Source: Clostridiales bacterium (GTDB lineage Bacteria; Bacillota; Clostridia; Peptostreptococcales; Anaerovoracaceae). Taken from it: a stretch of 11,475 nt of DNA. A model generated the notes under the pieces. That model ran no database searches. It saw nothing but the letters and a program-made list of their open reading frames with translations, and was not told the DNA's origin. This document shows positions 6,890 through 11,475 of this stretch, in pieces (positions within the stretch are counted from its first letter, which is position 1; each line of letters starts with the position of its first letter). The translations under genes were made by a program, and so were the position numbers. Location of the stretch: assembly GCA_015258265.1 (NCBI GenBank), contig JABZIP010000028.1, positions 1 to 11,475 of the forward strand. The letters are read 5' to 3'.

Positions 6890-7504
6890 ATGATAACACC
6901 GTTAGACATACAAAATCGTGAGTTTGCCAAAGGAGTACGCGGCTACAAGGAAGAAGATGTAGATAGCTTCTTGGATCTGGTAACTACGGATATGGAAATT
7001 ATGCTTAGCGAAAATGCCGCATTGAAAGAGGCTGTAAGGCGTTTGGAAGCAGAGCTTGAAAAATACAGAAGCTCGGAAACGGCGGTGGTTGAAACGCTGG
7101 AAGCTGCGAAAGGCTTGATGCGCGACATAGCTATCAGTTCGGAAAAGCGTGCAGAGGTGCTTTTAAAAAATGCGGAATTGGATGCCGAGCTTATTACCAA
7201 AGAGGCAAGGGAATCTGCAAATCGCTTAAAGGAAGAAAGCGCTGCGCTTAGAAATCGTTTCAATGATTTCAGGGCAGGATATAAGAGAATGCTCGAAAAT
7301 GAAATGGAACGTTTTGACAGTGTCAGCAATGCCATTTTTGAAGAATTTGCGATGCCGCTCGAAAAACTTGAGCTTACCGAAAAGTCGTTAAAACACAAGA
7401 ATACTATCACTTCAGAACCGAATTTCGTAAATAAAATTGAAAGCGATGTTGATGATATAAAAAAAACGATGGTCAATTTCAAGTTGGGAGAAGGAGATAA
7501 GTAA
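6890..7504 (+). CDS. divIVA: DivIVA-family septum/pole-site protein
   Basis: DivIVA recognises curved membrane at poles and septa and recruits partners there. The N-terminal membrane-binding domain is clear: ITPLDIQNREFAKGVRGY (2-19) followed by EEDVDSFLDLV. The position matching B. subtilis Phe17 is Val16 here, while the neighbouring Arg is kept (Arg17). Two coiled-coil stretches follow (about 28-60 and 80-145), rich in Glu, Lys and Leu. At 204 residues it is longer than the N-domain core, as usual. TAGGAGG precedes the ATG with good spacing. The S4-domain gene ylmH, frequent just upstream, is missing. The gene's AAGGAG near its end (7491-7496) may serve lspA. Confidence 0.93.
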   Translation: MITPLDIQNREFAKGVRGYKEEDVDSFLDLVTTDMEIMLSENAALKEAVRRLEAELEKYRSSETAVVETLEAAKGLMRDIAISSEKRAEVLLKNAELDAELITKEARESANRLKEESAALRNRFNDFRAGYKRMLENEMERFDSVSNAIFEEFAMPLEKLELTEKSLKHKNTITSEPNFVNKIESDVDDIKKTMVNFKLGEGDK

Positions 7505-7513
7505 AGCTCTTTG

Positions 7514-7984
7514 ATGTATTATTTGTTTATATTGTTGATGTTTTTCGCCGATCAAATCAGTAAATTTATCGTTCGGGAAAATATGGTACATGGTGAAAGC
7601 GTGCCTATTTTGGATAATGTTTTTCACATTACATATGTGCAAAATACTGGAGCTTCATTTGGTATATTTTCAGAGCATACAAAGCTGCTGACATATTTTA
7701 CTTTGCTTTCTTTGATTGCACTTTTGGGCTATGTAGCTCACTTTAAAAAGAAGATTGAAAAAGGGAAAAAAAGTAAAGTGGAAAATGCGATGCTGATATC
7801 GCTTGCTATGATACTTGCAGGTGGATTTGGAAATGCGGTAGATAGGCTTTGCAGGGGGTTTGTAACCGACATGTTTGATTTTCGCATATGGCCTGTTTTT
7901 AATGTTGCGGATATATACGTATGCTTAGGCTGTGCAATATTGCTTGTGTGTATTTTGAAATACGACAAAAAGGATAAAGAGTAA
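7514..7984 (+). CDS. lspA: Lipoprotein signal peptidase LspA
   Basis: LspA (signal peptidase II) is an integral membrane aspartic protease that cleaves the signal peptide of diacylglyceryl-modified prolipoproteins. Four membrane segments can be traced: about 1-12, 57-75, 93-107 and 130-150. Conserved motifs are ADQISKFIV, QNTGASFGIF (43-52), GGFGNAVDRL with catalytic Asp110, and FNVADIYVCLG with catalytic Asp133. The length of 156 residues is normal. Start ATG 7514 is preceded by an in-frame TTG at 7511; neither has a well-placed ribosome binding site, since the nearest AAGGAG ends 17 bases before the ATG. The reading frame is the same as divIVA, separated from it by the TAA at 7502. Its stop overlaps the next start (TAATG). 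Confidence 0.94.
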   Translation: MYYLFILLMFFADQISKFIVRENMVHGESVPILDNVFHITYVQNTGASFGIFSEHTKLLTYFTLLSLIALLGYVAHFKKKIEKGKKSKVENAMLISLAMILAGGFGNAVDRLCRGFVTDMFDFRIWPVFNVADIYVCLGCAILLVCILKYDKKDKE

Positions 7985-8937
7985 TGGAGAGTTTTTCCGA
8001 ATTTGTAGCGTTTAATGAGGATGCAGGAAAGCGTATAGATGTGTTTTTGACGGAACGTTGCCAAGGTTATTCTCGCAAGCATTTACAGCAAATTTTGCAA
8101 GAGGGCGAAGTTGAAATAAACGGAAAAAAAGCGAAAAAAAGCGATAAACTTTGCAGCGGCGATACCGTTAAAGTGAATCTTCCTCAAATACCGGAAAAGA
8201 AATTTCCACAGCCTGTGAAACTGCCGCTTGATATACGTTACGAAGACGATGAAATAATAGTTGTAAATAAGCCGCAAGGTCTTGTTGTGCATCTTGGAAA
8301 CGGCACATGTGAAGAAACTTTGGTAGATGCGCTTTTGTATCATACGAGGGGGAAACTTTCGGATGTTGGGGGAGAATTAAGGCCCGGTATAGTTCATAGA
8401 ATAGATAAAGATACTTCGGGATTACTTTTGGTGGCAAAGACAAATAAGGCACATATGCATCTTGCGAAGCAACTTGAAGAGCATAGCGTTAATCGTAAGT
8501 ATTTCGCTATAGCGCACGGCAGATTTTCAGAGCTCGAAGGTACGCTTGATACATTTTTGATAAGAGATCCCAAAAATCGAGTTAAAAAGAAGTCGATTGC
8601 ACACGGGGATGCGAAATTTGGTGAATTACCGCAAAAGCGAGCCGTAACACATTATACTGTAATGGAAAATTTTGAAAAGTACGCATATTTGAATCTGGCG
8701 CTGGAAACAGGAAGAACTCATCAAATCAGGGTACATATGGCGAGTATAAATCATCCTCTTGTGGGTGATATGTTATACGGAAAAGGAAAAAAAGAACTCG
8801 GCGTAGCGAGGCAAATGCTTCATGCAGGTATTTTGGGGTTTGAGCATCCTGATTCGGGCGCGTACATGGAATTTCAAAGCGAGCCGCCGACGGATTTTTT
8901 GGAAGTGCTGGAGAAACTACGAAAAGCGAATTTATAA
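7984..8937 (+). CDS. RluA/RluD-family 23S rRNA-type pseudouridine synthase
   Basis: The protein isomerises uridine to pseudouridine in rRNA. The N-terminal S4 RNA-binding domain runs about 13-68 (GKRIDVFL, SRKHLQQILQEGEVEINGK). The catalytic RluA domain follows, with VNKPQGLVVH (94-103) and RPGIVHRIDKDTSGLLLVAKT, catalytic Asp141 lying in HRIDKDTSG. GRTHQIRVHMASINHPLVGD is the other family signature. The length is 317 residues. It sits immediately after lspA, as ylyB does in Bacillus and rluD-like genes do widely, and overlaps it by one base (TAATG). The exact target uridines (RluD type, 1911/1915/1917, or other) cannot be told from sequence alone, so no symbol is assigned. A terminator follows. 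Confidence 0.95.
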   Translation: MESFSEFVAFNEDAGKRIDVFLTERCQGYSRKHLQQILQEGEVEINGKKAKKSDKLCSGDTVKVNLPQIPEKKFPQPVKLPLDIRYEDDEIIVVNKPQGLVVHLGNGTCEETLVDALLYHTRGKLSDVGGELRPGIVHRIDKDTSGLLLVAKTNKAHMHLAKQLEEHSVNRKYFAIAHGRFSELEGTLDTFLIRDPKNRVKKKSIAHGDAKFGELPQKRAVTHYTVMENFEKYAYLNLALETGRTHQIRVHMASINHPLVGDMLYGKGKKELGVARQMLHAGILGFEHPDSGAYMEFQSEPPTDFLEVLEKLRKANL

Positions 8938-8942
8938 AAATT

Positions 8943-8978
8943 AAAATTCCCGATTGATTTTAATCAGTCGGGAATTTT
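8943..8978. terminator. Bidirectional intrinsic terminator between convergent genes
   Basis: AAAATTCCCGATTGATT (8943-8959) pairs with AATCAGTCGGGAATTTT (8962-8978). All 17 positions pair if one U-G wobble on the plus strand (8954/8967) is allowed; the 2-base turn would open to about 4. The A-rich 5' side and T-rich 3' side let it work in both directions. It ends the lspA/pseudouridine synthase transcript on the plus strand and the rqcH transcript on the minus strand. The rqcH stop codon (8964-8966) is inside the stem. Confidence 0.85.
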
Positions 8979-10655
8979 CGGATTTACATAAACGGTTCGA
9001 TTTCCTGTGAAAATGACCATGCCGGCTTTAGCTTTAGCAGGTTTTTTAACCAGTTTTGCAGGTACATAGTCGACAGGTACATTTTCAGATTCTTTCGCTT
9101 TACTGTGAAATGCGGCTATGCTTGCAGCGGCTAAGATATCGGTTTCTGCCGGAGAAGAACCGTTACACTTAAGTATCACGTGCGAGCCGGGTATATCTTT
9201 TGTGTGCAGCCATATGTCGCTTCGTTCTGCAAATTTGGTTGTAAGGTAGTCGTTTTCTTTGTTGTTTTTTCCGACAAACACTTTAAGACCGCTAGGAAGT
9301 GTATAAGAAAGAGGTGTCGGCTTTTTGCTTCTTTCGATGTAAATGGACGGTCTTTTTTTGATATAACCGTTTTCAAAAAGCTCGTATTTTAAAGCGTCAA
9401 TTTCTTCTTGAGAATCAGCATTGCCGGCAAATACCAGCACCGATTCAAGATATTTGATGTCGCTCTCTACTTCTGCAAGCTGGTGCGATATTTCTTTTAC
9501 TGCGGTTTTAGCTTTACCGTATTTTTTGTAGTAAAGCTGCGCATTTTTGCTTAGAGAAAAACGAACATCCAAAGGGATTTGAACGGTAGTTCCGTCGTAA
9601 TAGTTCGTCAATTCTATGGATTTAAGTCCAGATTTATCTAAATGCAGATTTGCAGTCAAAAGTTCACCGTAAAGGCGAAGATGTTCGGAATCTTGGGCTG
9701 ATTGAAGCTCCAATTTCATTTTTTCGGACTTTACATTCATTTTTTTTATGAGATTTGAAATATCGGTTGTGAGCGCATGACTTTTTTGCTTAAGGGTGCT
9801 TCCTGCGATGTTGTTTTTGAAGTGGAAGTCCAAAGCATCTGAAATAGAGCAAAAATGCTTAGCTGTGCAGGTTTTTTCCAAATTATCCATTGGAAAAACA
9901 TAAAAATCTTCACATATGTTTTCTGCGTTGATATAGACAACGGGTTTGAAGGCGCGTTCCTGAATTTCTTTTTTTAAATGAGAGAGTTTGTTTATAAGTG
10001 AAGTCGCATCCGAGGTGTTCTCACAAAGAGAAGCGGCATACATAGGTCCTAAGCCTTGTATTGTGGATAGCAAGGTTTTGGCAAAATCGGTAGATGAATT
10101 CAACCTACTCATAATAAATTCATCGTCTATATCGTATATGCTGATTTTGTCTTGCGAAGGCGGATAAACGTATTCGATACCGGGCAGCAGTTGGCGTACT
10201 CTACTTGTATCAAACGATATTCGCTTCATTGCATCGAGGATTTTGTTTGTAGATAAATCCACTAAAATCGCGTTGCTGTGTCTGCCCATTATTTCGATTA
10301 CAAGTTTTTTATTTACGGAAAAACCCAGTTCATCCAAATTTTCAAAATATATTTCTATTATTCTTTCAAAACCGAGTTGCTTGATAGCGTAAATTTTACC
10401 GCCTTGAATATGTTTGCGCAGCAGCATACAAAAAGCATGTGGGGCTTTAGGGTTTTCGAGCGAATCGTCTATCAAGTGCAGTCGCGGATTCGAACTTGAT
10501 GCGGCGATAAAAAGTTTGTAATTTGATTGATTTGCATGTATGTGAAAAACCAGCTCATCTTTTTCAGGCTGGTAAACTTTTTGCAACCTTCCGCCGCAAA
10601 GTGCTGTATTCAGTTCTTTTTCTAATGCGTTTAGCGCAATTCCGTCCAGTGCCAT
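8964..10655 (-). CDS. rqcH: NFACT-family ribosome quality-control factor RqcH (Rqc2/FbpA-like)
   Basis: RqcH binds stalled, split 50S subunits that carry peptidyl-tRNA and adds C-terminal alanine tails to mark the nascent chain for degradation; older names are FbpA, YloA and fibronectin-binding protein. The NFACT-N domain covers about 1-180, with GGRLQKVYQPEKDELVFHI, FCMLLRKHIQGG and IEIMGRHSNAILVD. A helix-hairpin-helix region follows (around 195-215, IQGLGPMYA), then a coiled coil (about 295-410). The NFACT-R domain (about 440-560) contains SDIWLHTKDIPGSHVILK and AGMVIFTGNRTVYVNP. The length of 563 residues is typical. ATG 10655 is chosen because AAAGGAGG lies four bases upstream; a further upstream ATG would add an AT-rich, unlike extension. 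The residue matching Asp97 of the B. subtilis protein is Glu97; Arg98 is kept. Confidence 0.95.
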   Translation of the reverse strand: MALDGIALNALEKELNTALCGGRLQKVYQPEKDELVFHIHANQSNYKLFIAASSSNPRLHLIDDSLENPKAPHAFCMLLRKHIQGGKIYAIKQLGFERIIEIYFENLDELGFSVNKKLVIEIMGRHSNAILVDLSTNKILDAMKRISFDTSRVRQLLPGIEYVYPPSQDKISIYDIDDEFIMSRLNSSTDFAKTLLSTIQGLGPMYAASLCENTSDATSLINKLSHLKKEIQERAFKPVVYINAENICEDFYVFPMDNLEKTCTAKHFCSISDALDFHFKNNIAGSTLKQKSHALTTDISNLIKKMNVKSEKMKLELQSAQDSEHLRLYGELLTANLHLDKSGLKSIELTNYYDGTTVQIPLDVRFSLSKNAQLYYKKYGKAKTAVKEISHQLAEVESDIKYLESVLVFAGNADSQEEIDALKYELFENGYIKKRPSIYIERSKKPTPLSYTLPSGLKVFVGKNNKENDYLTTKFAERSDIWLHTKDIPGSHVILKCNGSSPAETDILAAASIAAFHSKAKESENVPVDYVPAKLVKKPAKAKAGMVIFTGNRTVYVNPKIPD

Positions 10656-10686
10656 GTTGCCTCCTTTGATATTGCTCGAAATAAAA

Positions 10687-10726
10687 ATTATATAATAGAT
10701 TTTATCATAAACAAGCAAAAATACAA
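10687..10726 (-). promoter_or_regulatory. Candidate sigma-A promoter(s) of rqcH
   Basis: Reading the minus strand, two overlapping candidates are seen. One is TTGTTT (10714-10709), 16 bases, TATAAT (10692-10687). The other is TTGTAT (10726-10721), 16 bases, TAAAAT (10704-10699), with TG one base before the -10. The first would start near 10680 and leave a leader of about 25 bases before the rqcH ATG. Which is used cannot be decided from sequence. Confidence 0.5.
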
Positions 10727-10765
10727 TACATTTGCCGGTTTTTGCTTAAAAAATCAAAAAAGTGA

Positions 10766-10794
10766 TTGACAATGCACATAAAAGATAATAAAAT
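10766..10794 (+). promoter_or_regulatory. Strong sigma-A promoter of rplM-rpsI
   Basis: The -35 TTGACA (10766-10771) and -10 TAAAAT (10789-10794) are separated by exactly 17 bases, nearly identical in quality to the ylxM promoter. Transcription would start near 10801, giving a 5' leader of about 129 bases before rplM. It faces away from the rqcH promoters in the 274-base divergent region. Confidence 0.85.
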
Positions 10795-10800
10795 ATCTAC

Positions 10801-10929
10801 TATGATTGCCCATAATTTTGTGGGGGCAGGCATAAAGAGTGCAGGCTGGACGACCGGCCGTGGCTCAAAAAAATATAGAAAGGTGTCGAAACAGATTGCA
10901 TAGCAATCCTAGTAGGCAGGAGGAAAAAA
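10801..10929 (+). promoter_or_regulatory. Structured 5' leader of rplM (candidate L13-leader autoregulatory element)
   Basis: Three hairpins can be drawn. First, a UGCCC/GGGCA stem (10807-10828) with an AU-rich loop. Second, an imperfect arm from GAG (10837) to CTC (10866) whose tip is GGCTGG-ACGA-CCGGCC (10844-10859). Third, a perfect GATTGC-ATA-GCAATC hairpin (10894-10908). The ribosome binding site AGGAGG (10918-10923) lies just after. An L13 leader family is known in Firmicutes and is thought to let L13 repress its own operon; assignment to that family here rests on position and structure, not on a model match. No U-tailed terminator is seen in the leader, so control would more likely act on translation. 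Confidence 0.6.
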
Positions 10930-11358
10930 ATGAAGTCATTTATCGCAAAGCCTCAGGAAGTTGAACACAAGTGGTATGTGCTTGACGCTGAGGGAAAGAC
11001 TTTAGGTAGATTGGCAAGCGAAGCTGCGTCTATCTTGAGAGGCAAGAAAAAACCTATTTACACACCACATGTTGACTGCGGAGATTATGTAATAGTAATC
11101 AATGCTGAAAAAGTGGAAGTTACGGGAAAGAAAAGAAAAGAAAAGATTTACAAAAGACACACAGGATATCCGGGTGGACTTAGAGAAATCACTTTCGAAA
11201 AGCTGCAAGCTAAGAAGCCGGATGAGATTATCCGCCACGCCATCAAGGGAATGATGCCTAATGGTAAGCTGGGCAGACAGATGTATAAGAAATTAAAGGT
11301 TTATGCAGGTCCTAATCACGATCATGCAGCACAAAAACCTGAAGTTTGGGAATTTTAA
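10930..11358 (+). CDS. rplM: 50S ribosomal protein L13
   Basis: L13 is an early-assembling large-subunit protein. The sequence shows KWYVLDAEGKTLGRLAS near the N terminus, LRGKKKPIYTPHVDCGDYVIVINA, KIYKRHTGYPGGLRE and AIKGMMPNGKLGRQMYKKLKVYAG, all hallmark L13 stretches. At 142 residues it is full length. AGGAGG (10918-10923) stands six bases before the ATG, after a structured leader. It is followed 17 bases later by rpsI, the nearly universal partner, so the two are co-transcribed and may be jointly controlled by L13. Confidence 0.98.
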   Translation: MKSFIAKPQEVEHKWYVLDAEGKTLGRLASEAASILRGKKKPIYTPHVDCGDYVIVINAEKVEVTGKKRKEKIYKRHTGYPGGLREITFEKLQAKKPDEIIRHAIKGMMPNGKLGRQMYKKLKVYAGPNHDHAAQKPEVWEF

Positions 11359-11375
11359 GAAGGGGGGATTAAACA

Positions 11376-11475
11376 ATGGCAAAAATGCAGTATATTGGAA
11401 CAGGAAGAAGAAAGTCGTCTGTAGCTAGAGTTAGATTGCTCCCGGGTAAAGGGGACATCGTAGTAAACAAGAAAG
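11376..11475 (+). CDS. rpsI: 30S ribosomal protein S9, 5' part (cut by window end)
   Basis: Only the first 33 codons are present. The start MAKMQYIGTGRRKSSVARVR and the following LLPGKGDIVVNKK match the conserved S9 N terminus ('GTGRRK.SvARVrl.pG.G.i.vN'). S9 lies in the head of the 30S subunit, and its C-terminal tail, not visible here, reaches the P-site tRNA. AGGGGGG (about 11361-11367) is the ribosome binding site, eight bases before the ATG. The gene continues beyond the window. Confidence 0.96.
   Translation, partial: MAKMQYIGTGRRKSSVARVRLLPGKGDIVVNKK

Noticed and set aside
6943..7482. Long open frame of 179 codons on the minus strand opposite divIVA
   Set aside because: It is the antisense of a Glu/Lys/Leu-rich coiled-coil gene. 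The product is low-complexity Ser/Phe-rich, has no ribosome binding site, and DivIVA on the other strand is certain.
9180..9392. Plus-strand open frame of 70 codons inside rqcH
   Set aside because: It overlaps the NFACT-R domain coding sequence, and no promoter or ribosome binding site is visible.
10656..10718. 21-residue N-terminal extension of rqcH from an upstream ATG
   Set aside because: It reads through AT-rich promoter-like DNA, is unlike the family, and the internal ATG has an ideal AAAGGAGG site and matches the usual N terminus.
10894..10908. Perfect GATTGC/GCAATC hairpin considered as an intrinsic terminator in the rplM leader
   Set aside because: The stem is short and AT-rich and no U run follows; it is better seen as part of the leader structure.
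1..11475. CRISPR arrays, insertion sequences, tRNA or rRNA genes, attachment sites
   Set aside because: No repeated spacer-like units, transposase motifs, terminal repeats or cloverleaf sequences were seen on either strand by reading; the window is dense core genes.

Overview
The window reads as a chromosomal housekeeping region of an AT-rich, Gram-positive anaerobe-like Firmicute, most likely a member of the Clostridia. This rests on gene content and order (ylxM-ffh-rpsP-khpA-rimM-trmD; yggS-sepF-ylmG-divIVA-lspA-rluD-type; rplM-rpsI), strong AGGAGG-type ribosome binding sites, frequent GTG/TTG starts, consensus sigma-A promoters and U-tailed intrinsic terminators. The exact genus cannot be told from the sequence alone. 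I see no mobile element, CRISPR array, tRNA or rRNA. No gene-free stretch exceeds 300 bases.

Left part (1-680): a single-gene unit for an O6-alkylguanine-DNA alkyltransferase, with an extended -10 promoter in front and an intrinsic terminator behind. The 3' arm of that terminator also carries the -35 box of the next operon.

Second part (647-4344): SRP and ribosome-maturation genes, all on the plus strand. They are ylxM (SRP regulator-like HTH), ffh (SRP GTPase), rpsP (S16), khpA (KH RNA-binding), rimM (30S maturation) and trmD (tRNA m1G37 methyltransferase). A stem-loop lies between khpA and rimM. The usual partner rplS (L19) is not found after trmD.

Third part (4361-8937): a membrane-anchored HlyD-like protein follows trmD directly. 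It is translationally linked to yggS (PLP homeostasis), and then come sepF, ylmG, divIVA, lspA and an RluD-family pseudouridine synthase, nearly all tightly spaced or overlapping. This is a division and envelope cluster (Z-ring anchoring, polar/septal curvature, lipoprotein processing). The S4-domain gene ylmH, common between ylmG and divIVA, is absent. The run ends in a long bidirectional terminator.

Right part (8964-11475): on the minus strand lies rqcH, an NFACT-family ribosome-associated quality-control factor whose 3' end is inside the shared terminator. Divergent from it, a consensus promoter and a structured leader of about 130 nt precede rplM (L13) and the start of rpsI (S9, cut by the window edge).

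Overall this is mostly ordinary core genome. The parts worth a second look are the uncharacterised HlyD-like protein embedded in the division operon, the overlapped terminator/promoter, the missing rplS and ylmH, conservative Asp-to-Glu changes at key positions in TrmD and RqcH, the poorly placed ribosome binding site of lspA, and the rplM leader.
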